Below, one piece after another: positions 51,410 through 60,243 of a stretch of DNA of 64,000 nt. Made by a program: the position numbers and the translations under genes. The stretch is from Grimontia indica. GTDB taxonomy: Bacteria > Pseudomonadota > Gammaproteobacteria > Enterobacterales > Vibrionaceae. The stretch spans positions 62,001 to 126,000 of the forward strand of contig NZ_ANFM02000016.1 in NCBI RefSeq assembly GCF_000333895.2, written 5' to 3'. The first letter of the stretch is position 1. Each line of letters starts with the position of its first letter. The notes beneath the pieces were generated by a model that was not told the origin of the DNA, did no database searches, and saw only the letters and a program-made list of their open reading frames with translations.

Positions 51410-51649
51410 CTAGGGATAACCGGAAAAAAGACCCAAAATCACGCCGATAGTCGCGTACTCTTTAATCGTATCTTCATGACGGTTTTGATGCTGCTCCATG
51501 GCTTTAAGTATCGTCGGTGCAGAGATGACATCGCCAGACTCAGTAAAACCCTGCTCTGCCAGCTGCCTGATCTCATCTTCAGTTGTAGGGGTATCTAGCT
51601 TTACGTGAGTGACAACGTCTTGTGATTTATAGAACTGAAATCTGAGCAT
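51410..51649 (-). CDS. Small protein of unknown function
   Basis: A 79-residue protein, convergent with the lipoprotein gene, with AAGGAGAG before the ATG. The first part is soluble (LDTPTTEDEIRQLAEQGF) and the end is short and hydrophobic (YATIGVILGLFSGYP), possibly a C-terminal membrane tail. I do not recognise the family. Confidence 0.65.
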   Translation of the reverse strand: MLRFQFYKSQDVVTHVKLDTPTTEDEIRQLAEQGFTESGDVISAPTILKAMEQHQNRHEDTIKEYATIGVILGLFSGYP

Positions 51650-51855
51650 TTATCTCTCCTTATTGGTTTCACCTTAACAGGGGTAAATAGAAGGTTTTTA
51701 CCGTGAATCAATAAGTTAAACGCTCAATGCTATGGAAGAATATTAGCATTGAAAGGGTCAGCAAATCCCCATTTTTGGTGGGCATAGATCGCACAATTTG
51801 CCACCAATTGAGGTGGTTAGTCTTGGGTGACTAGCGGGTAGACTTCCGTTGAAAT

Positions 51856-52671
51856 TTACGAATCTATCACCTCATTTAGCCTTTTAATCAATCGCCTGAC
51901 TTCGGGTAAGTAACGGTCTTCATGGTGAGTAACCAGCCATTGATCGTGACTGAGTTCCTCTATGATGGAACCCTGGCGAGTGAGCGTTTCTTCGGTGTCG
52001 CCAATGAAGGTAGGCAGCAGGGCAACGCCTCTTCCTGCGAGAGCCAAATCCAGACTGTTTCTTGGTGAGCTGACTTCTACAAATACTTCTGCTGCTGAAT
52101 GCTTTGAAATCCATTTTGCTGAAGGTGTTTCGGCAATAACCTTTATCCATCTTTGCGGCGCGTCCTTAGTGCCATATGGTGCAAACTCGACCCTGCCGAG
52201 TTTGCGACAAACGAGGTTATCTTCCATTGGGCGCTGATTTCGAAAACCAATAACGACTTCTCTGTGAGAAATATCGAGCACTTTTTCTGATGTGACAAAG
52301 CGGATAAGGCAATCTTGCGGCGAGCCAGACAACGTGTCGATATGCGCCAGCAAATGCATGGTTGTCCAGGTGCCTGCAGATATTTTGATTAAAGGGCGGT
52401 GACTCTGACTTGCTGGAGTCACAAGTTTATCCAGTGATGCTTCTACACTCTGCAACTCTTCGAGGAGTTTTCTCCCTGCCGAAAGCAATTCATACCCTTT
52501 ATCGTGACGGGCAAAGAGTTCTGCGCCCAAATCGTGTTCAAGTGACAGCATTCTGCGTCCCAGTGTTGCCGGACTTTTCCCGGTAACTCTGGATGCTGCT
52601 GACAACCCGCCTGTACGGGCAACAGCGATAAACAACTGAAGATCGTTCCAGTTCACGTCCTTTTTATTCAT
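51856..52671 (-). CDS. LysR-family transcriptional regulator
   Basis: A 271-residue protein with an N-terminal helix-turn-helix (NWNDLQLFIAVARTGGLSAA, then SPATLGRRMLSLEHDLG) and a shortened periplasmic-binding-like effector domain. It is about 30 residues shorter than typical LysR proteins (about 300), mostly in the effector domain. It is divergent from an aldo/keto reductase gene 120 bp away, which is its probable target. The inducer is unknown. Confidence 0.87.
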   Translation of the reverse strand: MNKKDVNWNDLQLFIAVARTGGLSAASRVTGKSPATLGRRMLSLEHDLGAELFARHDKGYELLSAGRKLLEELQSVEASLDKLVTPASQSHRPLIKISAGTWTTMHLLAHIDTLSGSPQDCLIRFVTSEKVLDISHREVVIGFRNQRPMEDNLVCRKLGRVEFAPYGTKDAPQRWIKVIAETPSAKWISKHSAAEVFVEVSSPRNSLDLALAGRGVALLPTFIGDTEETLTRQGSIIEELSHDQWLVTHHEDRYLPEVRRLIKRLNEVIDS

Positions 52672-52791
52672 GAAAAGACCTTATCAATCTGTTTCGTTGA
52701 TGAAATGGTGCTCGCCATTAGTCTAGAGAAGGTCAGCAGTCACCACGTGTCGTAAAGCGTGGACGCCGGAAAAATAAGAGGAAATAACGCG

Positions 52792-53853
52792 ATGGCAGAT
52801 GAACACACACTCTCAACAGGTTTAGGAAAAGTGCGCTTGGGGCATGCAGGCCCAATGGTGTCTAAGTTGGCACTGGGAGCCATGACGTTTGGCGCGGAAA
52901 CTTCTGAGCAGGAAGCCTTCAATCAGCTTGATCTATTCGTTGAAAGCGGTGGGAATTTTATCGATACAGCAGACAATTACAGCGCGGGTTTGTCGGAAGC
53001 CATCATTGGAAAGTGGGGCAAGTCGCGTGGTGGATTGGATAATGTATTGGTGGCGACAAAAGGGCGCTTTTCACCGCCTTCTGGCAGTTTTGGCGCTTCA
53101 CGGCGGAGCCTTATTCGCTCGGTAGATGCCAGTCTTCGACGGCTGCAGCTGGATGTTATCGATGTCTACTACATCCATGGCTGGGATAAGGATACTGATG
53201 TCATGGAAACGCTGGTGGCTTTGGGTGACCTTGTCACTGCGGGTAAGATTCACTACACCGCTTGGTCAAACCTCACGGGTTGGCAATTGCAGAGAGTGAT
53301 TACCACGGCGAAAGAGAACGGGTTGCCAGTACCTGTCGCTATGCAGTCTCAATATAGTCTGTTGGAGCGGGATATTGAGCTGGAGCTTTTGCCGTGTTGT
53401 CTTGAAGAAGGGATAGGAATGACCCCTTGGTCGCCACTTGGTGGAGGCTGGCTGACCGGCAAGTATCAAAAAGATCTGCTGCCAATTGGCGAAACAAGGT
53501 TGGGAGAAAATCCCAATCGCGGCGTAGAAGCTTATCACCTTCGCAACCGAGAGCGAACCTACCGGGTATTGGAGGCATTGAATGAGATAGCTATCCAGCA
53601 TCAAAGATCGGTCGCCGATATCGCGTTGGCATGGTTAGCCCAAAGGCCGGGAGTGTGTTCCATATTGCTTGGTGCCAGAACTGCTGAGCAGCTCAAAGCG
53701 AACCTTGCCGCTGCTCAGATTCAACTGCCAGACAAGCATATCCAAGCCTTGAGCGAGGCTTCAGATCCGGGGTTACCCGCTTATCCCTATGGTTTTCAGG
53801 AAAGTTGGTCGGAAATGGATGTTTGGCGTCGTTTAGCAATGAAGGTTAAGTAA
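52792..53853 (+). CDS. Aldo/keto reductase
   Basis: A 353-residue NADPH-dependent oxidoreductase. The catalytic tetrad is visible: D and Y in FIDTADNYSAG, K in LVATKGRF, H in VYYIHGWD. LAWLAQRPGVCSILLGARTAEQLKANL is the C-terminal cofactor-binding block of the YajO/YghZ-like group. AGAGGAAA lies about 9 nt before the ATG. The substrate is probably an aldehyde or ketone, not specified by sequence. Divergent LysR regulator upstream. Confidence 0.9.
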   Translation: MADEHTLSTGLGKVRLGHAGPMVSKLALGAMTFGAETSEQEAFNQLDLFVESGGNFIDTADNYSAGLSEAIIGKWGKSRGGLDNVLVATKGRFSPPSGSFGASRRSLIRSVDASLRRLQLDVIDVYYIHGWDKDTDVMETLVALGDLVTAGKIHYTAWSNLTGWQLQRVITTAKENGLPVPVAMQSQYSLLERDIELELLPCCLEEGIGMTPWSPLGGGWLTGKYQKDLLPIGETRLGENPNRGVEAYHLRNRERTYRVLEALNEIAIQHQRSVADIALAWLAQRPGVCSILLGARTAEQLKANLAAAQIQLPDKHIQALSEASDPGLPAYPYGFQESWSEMDVWRRLAMKVK

Positions 53854-53910
53854 CGGAGAGGTAAGGTCTATTCAATGGGGCAAGCTTCATAGAGATCCAT
53901 CAAAACGACG

Positions 53911-53950
53911 GTGCCTTCAAACGCACTTAAATCGTTGCGTTTGAAGGCAC
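53911..53950. terminator. Long perfect hairpin between convergent genes
   Basis: A 15 bp perfect stem, GTGCCTTCAAACGCA/TGCGTTTGAAGGCAC, with a 10 nt loop. T-runs are weak on both sides, but its place between two convergent stops suggests a bidirectional terminator. Confidence 0.65.
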
Positions 53951-53962
53951 TGTAGTTTGATC

Positions 53963-55063
53963 TTATTTCATCAACACTTCACGAGTGAAACGTTTCTTTG
54001 ATTCCACATCGTATTCTTCGCCAAATGAGTCGGTGGAGTTCTGTCGCATACTAGCATTGACCAAGGCGGCCTCTGCATTGGCATCTGGATGCTGTGGCGC
54101 ACTGCCGAATTTAGCATTCAAACCCGATTGGGTTTTGGGAGAGGTCAGCCAATCAACGAAATAGACGGAAGCAGCAAGGTTTTTGGCATTCTTTGGCACC
54201 ACGACAAAATTGCCACCGCCCGACATACCAAACTCTGGAATATAAAACTTAATCCTCTCTGCGATGGCGCCACGTTTCTGCAGGCCTGCAAGGTGATCCT
54301 CCCATGCAGGTGCAATCACGATTTCACCGTCGTTGATTCGGGTGATGCTATCGGCGTTGGATGCTGTGATGATCATGTTGTCACGATTGTCGTGGAACCA
54401 TTTCCACGCGCGACTCCAATCTTTCATAACATCCTCAGAAGCCTCTTGGGTATAGTCTGAAGGCGCAAAGTGTTGGAGGGTGGACTGTATAAAGCGTCCG
54501 CCGGCACCGCCACCATTGGGATCATTGACCCCGAAGCTTTTTGGATTGGCTTGAACGTACGCTGAAAGCTCCTCGAAGGTTTGTGGCAGCTTTGCTTCGT
54601 CGATGCGAGTCGGGTCATAAGCCAAGCCTGTTTGGTTTCCCCAAAAACCGACGGCGTAACCATTGGATTCAATCCCCTGAAGACGAGTATTGAGCTTGGC
54701 ATAATCTGGCAGTAGGTTGAAATTGACGAACTGATTTTCGGCATCAAAAATCTTAAGCTTTGAAGCGCCAATAGCCACCACATCCATACTGCCGCTTTTG
54801 CGCTTGGTCTCAGCAAGAAGCTTGGTAGTGTTGCCATCAAACGTACCTTCGGGAATACGCACCTTAATGCCTGTTTCATTTTCAAACGCTTTCACGTATT
54901 CACGCCATGCCGGTTGCAGATACCAGACTGCAAACGTCACTTCGCCTTCTTTCTTTGCCTGCTGCTCAATGTCATCCCAACTCATGGTTGTGATGTCATA
55001 AGCGGATGCCACCAATGGCAGAAATGCTGCAGCAGCGATTGTCGATAATCCTTTGTACTTCAT
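53963..55063 (-). CDS. ABC transporter substrate-binding protein, polyamine/iron-type fold
   Basis: A 366-residue exported protein with a signal peptide (LSTIAAAAFLPLVASA). Mature text such as YVKAFENETGIKVRIPEGTFDGNTTKLLAET and GYAVGFWGNQTGLAYDPTRID places it in the PotD/Fbp-like periplasmic cluster (class II fold). It ends an operon of ATPase and two permeases; a 54 nt gap separates it from the second permease. The ligand may be a polyamine, an organophosphate or a metal chelate. The divergent glycerophosphodiesterase points to a phosphodiester, by inference only. Confidence 0.87.
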   Translation of the reverse strand: MKYKGLSTIAAAAFLPLVASAYDITTMSWDDIEQQAKKEGEVTFAVWYLQPAWREYVKAFENETGIKVRIPEGTFDGNTTKLLAETKRKSGSMDVVAIGASKLKIFDAENQFVNFNLLPDYAKLNTRLQGIESNGYAVGFWGNQTGLAYDPTRIDEAKLPQTFEELSAYVQANPKSFGVNDPNGGGAGGRFIQSTLQHFAPSDYTQEASEDVMKDWSRAWKWFHDNRDNMIITASNADSITRINDGEIVIAPAWEDHLAGLQKRGAIAERIKFYIPEFGMSGGGNFVVVPKNAKNLAASVYFVDWLTSPKTQSGLNAKFGSAPQHPDANAEAALVNASMRQNSTDSFGEEYDVESKKRFTREVLMK

Positions 55064-55117
55064 TGGAGTAAGTCCTCTACTTCTTCATTTGCTCTGGGTG
55101 ATTTGAAAAGCCGATCA

Positions 55118-55963
55118 CTAGCCCTTGCCTGTCGATTGAGAAAGATAATTCCCTTTCAACAGGCGTTCGATAATCAGCATTAGAATGACGTTTGGAATGA
55201 CCAGGATCAGCGATACGACTGCCGCATCCGGTCTGATAAATGAGTAACCTAAGAACGAATACAAAATGGTGGGAACCGTAATAAAATCCGGTGCACCAAG
55301 GACGTAGGCCATATTGAAATCTTCAATGCTGATCACCAGACAGAAAATCAGGGAGGCTAACAGGCTTGGTTTCAACATCGGGAAATAGGCGTGTCGGAAT
55401 GTTCCCCAGCGTCCGGTTCCCATATCAGCACATGCTTCAATCAGATCCTGAGGCACGCTGGAAAAACCGGCGGAAAGAATGCGTATGGCATAGGGAAGTG
55501 CGAGCACGGTATGAGCGATTACAATACTGATAAATGGTTCAGATATACCGTAATCAAACAAGACTGCGCTGAACACAATCGCCAGAATCATCGGCGGGAT
55601 AACCATGGGAATCAGTGTCAGCATTTCCGCAATTCGCTTTCCGCGAAAAGAGAGTCGGCCAAAAGCGTATGCGGTCGGCATCGCCAGCGCCAGTGTCAGC
55701 AGCGCAACGGTCGGCGCGACGGTGTAACTGTTAAACAGCGCTTCCTTCAGGGAGGTGGTTTCCCATACCAGCTCCCATCGCCCGAAGGAAAGCACGGGTG
55801 GAAGAATATCCGGGAAGCTCCACGGGTGCTCTGGGTCAACCAAAGACCAGAGTAACGCCATGACAAAAGGCATACCCAGCCAGATCAAATTGATGATGAA
55901 GAAAAAGCCGACGGACAGCTTAATAACAAGCTGTGAATGCTTAGTTGGTGCTAATGTTGTCAT
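55118..55963 (-). CDS. ABC transporter permease, PotC-like
   Basis: A 281-residue permease with six hydrophobic helices and the EAA loop (IEACADMGTGRWGTFRHAYFPMLKP). MPTAYAFGRLSFRGKR is the usual early cytoplasmic loop. It overlaps the other permease gene by 4 nt, and the two form the heterodimeric channel. Confidence 0.9.
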   Translation of the reverse strand: MTTLAPTKHSQLVIKLSVGFFFIINLIWLGMPFVMALLWSLVDPEHPWSFPDILPPVLSFGRWELVWETTSLKEALFNSYTVAPTVALLTLALAMPTAYAFGRLSFRGKRIAEMLTLIPMVIPPMILAIVFSAVLFDYGISEPFISIVIAHTVLALPYAIRILSAGFSSVPQDLIEACADMGTGRWGTFRHAYFPMLKPSLLASLIFCLVISIEDFNMAYVLGAPDFITVPTILYSFLGYSFIRPDAAVVSLILVIPNVILMLIIERLLKGNYLSQSTGKG

Positions 55964-56835
55964 TTTGCCACCCCATCAAGTCCAGCTTTGTCGAGGGAAA
56001 TGAGCGAATACCGTTTGCGGGCGAAAGGTTGCAGCACAGCAGTAATCACAATCGCGCCGAGCGCAGCGATCGTCATCAATACGACGGCAATGACATAAAC
56101 CTTCTCCCACTCTAAATACTGATATGCGGTAAAATACATCAGCATGGTCATCGAATAACTGGTACGCGAGCCTGCGATGGAAGCAAACGCATAGTCGCCC
56201 ATAGCTCCGATAAAAATCAGGATCATCGAGGCCTGCAAAGCAGGAATTGTGAGCGGGAAAATCACTTGCCGGAATTTTGCAAAGCGTGATGCACCCATAT
56301 CACTGGCTGCATGAAGGAGATCCGTCCTGATACTGTTTACCGATCCGCTAATCAGGATCAGCGCGAAGGGTAGATTTTTCCAAATCTGCAGGAAAACGAC
56401 GCTCCAGCCGAAACTGTCATTGATCATTCGGATAGGCTTATCAATGACCCCAATAGCCAGTAAGCCTTCGTTGATAATGCCGTGATAGGAGATCACGTTC
56501 ATCAGAAGAAACGCCGCAACTAAACCTGGCACAAACATAGGCGCTCGCAACATGCCAATAATCAGGTTTTTTCCTTGCAGCGGTTTGGTTAGCCACAAAG
56601 CGATAGGATAAGCGAGGAGCACTGCCCCCAATGTGCCGAGCAATGAGGTACGGAAGGAGTAACCCACGGAGCGCCAGAGAATGCTGTCCGATAACATTTC
56701 ATTCCAGTATTGCAGGGTTAATCGGTTTTCTTCACTGCCCAAGCCTAAGCTATGGGAAATGGTGGTATAGAAGGCATCACCCATTAAAAATAAGATGGTG
56801 CCGAGTCCAGGCAGCAACAGCAAAACAACTTTCAT
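55960..56835 (-). CDS. ABC transporter permease, PotB-like
   Basis: A 291-residue inner-membrane permease. The EAA loop is LHAASDMGASRFAKFRQVIFPLTIP, preceded by WKNLPFALILISGSV. It overlaps the ATPase gene upstream and the second permease downstream by 4 nt each, so translation of the operon is coupled. Confidence 0.9.
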   Translation of the reverse strand: MKVVLLLLPGLGTILFLMGDAFYTTISHSLGLGSEENRLTLQYWNEMLSDSILWRSVGYSFRTSLLGTLGAVLLAYPIALWLTKPLQGKNLIIGMLRAPMFVPGLVAAFLLMNVISYHGIINEGLLAIGVIDKPIRMINDSFGWSVVFLQIWKNLPFALILISGSVNSIRTDLLHAASDMGASRFAKFRQVIFPLTIPALQASMILIFIGAMGDYAFASIAGSRTSYSMTMLMYFTAYQYLEWEKVYVIAVVLMTIAALGAIVITAVLQPFARKRYSLISLDKAGLDGVAK

Positions 56836-57938
56836 GATGTCGCCTCCTCAAGGAAGCGAATACAGTCTGCAGGGACGTTGAAGTGTGCCTTTTCGCCTTG
56901 CTGTATAGCGCTATGACGGTGCAACTGAATACGGACAGTTTCACCGTTTATGCTGCCAAAGAGATCAGTCATGTTCCCAAGGAAGGCTTTTTCTGTGACT
57001 TCTACTGATATCACGTTCTCACCGCTTGCTTGCACAGATTCTGCTTCTTCTGGCCGCCAGCAGATGTAACACCGCTCCGCCGGAGGTGCTGTGTCTGATT
57101 TCACTGTGAATTCGCCCAACTCGCATTGAATACGGTAGACACCGGGTTCTGGCGTAGAAAGCACTGTCGCAGTATGAATGTTGGCAGCACCGATAAAATC
57201 TGCAACAAAGCGGTTAGCGGGCCTGTGATAGATGTCTTCGGGCGAGCCAATTTGCTCTATCCGACCCTTGTTCAGCACGACAATTTTATCGCTCATCGCG
57301 AGCGCTTCTGCCTGATCATGGGTGACGTAAATGGCGGTTAACTGAAATTTTTGTTGAAGCTCTTTAATTTCATAGCGAACGCTTTCGCGTAGTTTGGCAT
57401 CCAAGTTTGAAAGCGGCTCATCGAACAGAATCACGTCAGGTCTTACTACCATTGCCCGCGCCAACGCAACGCGTTGTTGCTGACCACCTGAGAGCTCAGC
57501 TGGCATTTTATCTTTGTGTTCAGTCAACCCAACCTGCTCCAGCGCCAGTTTTAGACGTTGTTGCTGCTCCTCTTCACTGACATTTTTTTGTACCAAGCCA
57601 AAGACGATGTTGTGCGACACACTCAGGTGTGGGAACAGTGCATAAGACTGAAAACACATAGCCGTGCTGCGTTGTTCGGGTGGCTGTGCGGTGATGTCTG
57701 TTCCACCCAGCAGAATGTTGCCACTGTCTATGTCGTGAAACCCACCAATCATTTTCAGCAGCGTTGTTTTCCCGCATCCGCTAGGTCCGAGCAGGGTGAC
57801 AAACTCACCAATATCCGCGGTGAAACTCACTTTGTCCGTCGCTGTGAATTCGCCGAATTTCTTACAGATGTTGCGCAATTCCAGTGTTGGCGTACTAACC
57901 GTTTCCATGAGTGATTTCAGCTCCATTGCTTTTTGCAT
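56832..57938 (-). CDS. ABC transporter ATPase, PotA/FbpC-like
   Basis: A 368-residue ATPase, first gene of the operon. It has Walker A GPSGCGKT, signature LSGGQQQR, Walker B VILFDEPLSNLD, H-loop YVTHDQAEALAMSD, and a TOBE domain from about residue 285. AAGGAG lies 10 nt before the ATG; a second ATG 12 nt later is possible. The upstream 239 bp divergent region with the glycerophosphodiesterase gene contains a 16 bp perfect palindrome. Confidence 0.92.
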   Translation of the reverse strand: MQKAMELKSLMETVSTPTLELRNICKKFGEFTATDKVSFTADIGEFVTLLGPSGCGKTTLLKMIGGFHDIDSGNILLGGTDITAQPPEQRSTAMCFQSYALFPHLSVSHNIVFGLVQKNVSEEEQQQRLKLALEQVGLTEHKDKMPAELSGGQQQRVALARAMVVRPDVILFDEPLSNLDAKLRESVRYEIKELQQKFQLTAIYVTHDQAEALAMSDKIVVLNKGRIEQIGSPEDIYHRPANRFVADFIGAANIHTATVLSTPEPGVYRIQCELGEFTVKSDTAPPAERCYICWRPEEAESVQASGENVISVEVTEKAFLGNMTDLFGSINGETVRIQLHRHSAIQQGEKAHFNVPADCIRFLEEATS

Positions 57939-58062
57939 TGTAAGTGATCTCCTTATCTGTCACTCACAAATAAACTTTTCTAAAAAGATTAATTGATGAG
58001 TATGACAAACATAAGTTACTTTGGTTAAATCCGCGAGAGATCAATGTCACACATTATTAACA

Positions 58063-58078
58063 AATGACATATGTCATT
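58063..58078. promoter_or_regulatory. Perfect 16 bp palindrome in the ABC/GDPD divergent promoter
   Basis: AATGACATATGTCATT, 124 bp from the ATPase start and 99 bp from the phosphodiesterase start. The inner 12 bp TGACATATGTCA are identical to the core at 38213-38224. Confidence 0.55.
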
Positions 58079-58177
58079 GTTATTTATATATATTAATTTT
58101 ATCGGCGAATATAGATTGACTAAGGTTATCTTTGGCATATAGAGTTTTATTAAACTTTATTATAAAGGATATTTGAT

Positions 58178-59008
58178 ATGTCATTTAACTTCTGTATTGC
58201 GGGAACAGGAAAAATTTACCTTAACAGCCATCGTGGTTACTCAACGCTATTCCCCGAAAATACCCTCCCAGCTTTTCAAGGCGCTCTCAAAGCGGGCACC
58301 TCCACCATCGAGATTGATATTGCGATGACGGCAGACAATCAAATCGTCGTTATCCATGACCCAAGTGTAGAGCGCACATCGAATGGTCAGGGATATGTGG
58401 AATTAATGACTTATGCCGAGCTGGCTGCGCTAGATTTTGGCGGCTGGTTTTCTCCCGAGTTCGAAGGGACGAAGATACTGCTCCTGACGGAAGCCTTGCT
58501 GTGGGCTATGGAAAACAATGTTGGTTTGGTGGTGGAAGCAAAACAGAGGAGGCGTCGCGACGCCTTTGTTCTAGAGTTAAGCACACTCCTAAAACGTATA
58601 CCGAAGGCCTTGGATCATATTCAATTACTGGCTTTCGATCATGTGCTTATCAATCAGGTAAAAAAACGGGTGCCGGAAGTGAACTTGCAGGTAGTGACGT
58701 TGGCAAGGTACAACAACCAGCTGTCTGCCGTTTTGAATTCGCGGGCAGATTGTGTTTGTTTTGAATACCCGAATGCCCATGTGGAAGATCTTGTCGCTTA
58801 CAAAGAAGCAGGTTTATGTACGCGACTGTATTTGCCGACGAAAGAAAACAATGAAGACACAACGCTGTTTTTCAATCGTCAATTCGGCTACGACGTAAGG
58901 GGAGAGATCATTGGTTGGATGCGTGATGGCCTGATAGACATGATTAGCCATGACGATATTGCCATGCTTCGTTCGCTTGCTGATGAGGCAGGGTTAGAGG
59001 GGATCTAG
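58178..59008 (+). CDS. Glycerophosphodiester phosphodiesterase family protein
   Basis: A 276-residue protein with the GDPD TIM barrel. The catalytic region is NSHRGYSTLFPENTLPAFQ, then IEIDIAMTADNQIVVIHDPSVERTSNG. The paired histidines and Glu/Asp metal ligands are all present. There is no signal peptide, so it should act in the cytoplasm, hydrolysing glycerophosphodiesters to glycerol 3-phosphate and an alcohol. It is divergent from the ABC operon and followed by a ROK regulator, suggesting import and degradation of one substrate. AAAGGA precedes the ATG. Confidence 0.88.
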   Translation: MSFNFCIAGTGKIYLNSHRGYSTLFPENTLPAFQGALKAGTSTIEIDIAMTADNQIVVIHDPSVERTSNGQGYVELMTYAELAALDFGGWFSPEFEGTKILLLTEALLWAMENNVGLVVEAKQRRRRDAFVLELSTLLKRIPKALDHIQLLAFDHVLINQVKKRVPEVNLQVVTLARYNNQLSAVLNSRADCVCFEYPNAHVEDLVAYKEAGLCTRLYLPTKENNEDTTLFFNRQFGYDVRGEIIGWMRDGLIDMISHDDIAMLRSLADEAGLEGI

Positions 59009-59096
59009 AATCACATTCCTTCAGGCCTTGGATAGGCGGTCGAGATATCGAGTGCTATGATTCCCAGCCGTTATTTTTAAAGAGCTCAATGTATAT

Positions 59097-60221
59097 ATGC
59101 TTGCACCTGTTATTCCGCTAACTGTTGAACTGAGCCCTGGTCAGCGAAAGGTCCTGGACCTTATTCGTCAAAATGGCCCGGTCTCGCGTGCCAAAATCAC
59201 AGAGTGGTCAGGGCTTGGCAGTGGCTCAGTGACCACGATTTGCAAAGAACTTCTGTCTATGCAGTGGATCATTGAAGGCGAGCGTATGGTGGTTGGTCGT
59301 GGTCAACCCATTGTGCCTGTTGAAATCAGTCCCTATGCTGCCTTCTCTTTTGGCGTGGCTTTTCATATTGCGCGGCTTGAGATCTCACTGGCTAACTTTC
59401 GTGGTGATACGGTTGATTTGGATTCCATCGAATATGATGAATCCCAATCGGTTGAAGACACACTGTCGCTGCTGGCGGCTAGCGTGCAACGATTGGTCAC
59501 TAAACACCGTCTTCAACACGCGCGTATTTTAGGTGTCGGAGTCTCCATGCCTGGTCCGCAAACGGAAAATGGTAAGTATGTCTGGGCGATAGCGCCGATG
59601 GCGCATTGGCGCGATATGGATTTAGCGGAAGCATTTGGCCGCCATTTTCCGTGGCCTGTCTGGATTGATAATGATTGTAACGTCGGTGCGGTGGGAGAGT
59701 TCTATTCCGGTAAGTGGAACCACGTGAACAATATGCTCCTTTTAGAAATTGGCCATGGTATTGGTGGCGGGGCGATCATTAATGGACAGCTATATCGCGG
59801 TAAACACCAGAACGCCGGGGAGATTGGCGCTTACTTCACCATGATGCCTGAGCGTCGACCTTGCCTTCGTGAACTGATGATTGATTTGCGTGAAGCAGGT
59901 TTAGATGTACATCTGCTGACAGACATTCCTTCGCTTGAGCATCCGGTGGTGAATGCTTGGATTAAGAAATCTGCCACCCAGCTTGCTCCTGCAATCATGC
60001 TAACGTTGTCTTGGTTTGACCCTGACTGTGTGGTGTTTGGCGGCTCTGCCCCCAAAGAAATTGCGGAAGCGCTTATTAAAGAAATGAACCTAGAAAAAGT
60101 ATGGTCTGAGCGCTCGTTTGATTATCCGATGGCAACACTTGCTGCTTCGAGAGTCGGTGAGAATCTGTCCTCTTTCGGTGCCAGTATGTATCCCGTATTT
60201 CAGACGATCAGGCCAGAATGA
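59097..60221 (+). CDS. ROK-family transcriptional regulator
   Basis: A 374-residue protein with an N-terminal winged helix (SPGQRKVLDLIRQNGPVSRAKITEW) and a ROK domain (VGVSMPGPQTENGKY, WIDNDCNVGAVGEFYSGKW, GHGIGGGAIINGQLYRGKHQNAGEIG). The zinc-binding cysteine motif of NagC-type regulators is missing: after AGEIG the chain continues AYFTMMPERRPC. It lies 88 nt behind the phosphodiesterase gene and is the likely local regulator of it and of the divergent transporter. Confidence 0.87.
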   Translation: MLAPVIPLTVELSPGQRKVLDLIRQNGPVSRAKITEWSGLGSGSVTTICKELLSMQWIIEGERMVVGRGQPIVPVEISPYAAFSFGVAFHIARLEISLANFRGDTVDLDSIEYDESQSVEDTLSLLAASVQRLVTKHRLQHARILGVGVSMPGPQTENGKYVWAIAPMAHWRDMDLAEAFGRHFPWPVWIDNDCNVGAVGEFYSGKWNHVNNMLLLEIGHGIGGGAIINGQLYRGKHQNAGEIGAYFTMMPERRPCLRELMIDLREAGLDVHLLTDIPSLEHPVVNAWIKKSATQLAPAIMLTLSWFDPDCVVFGGSAPKEIAEALIKEMNLEKVWSERSFDYPMATLAASRVGENLSSFGASMYPVFQTIRPE

Positions 60222-60243
60222 GCGGCCTGATCGCCAATCCAGA

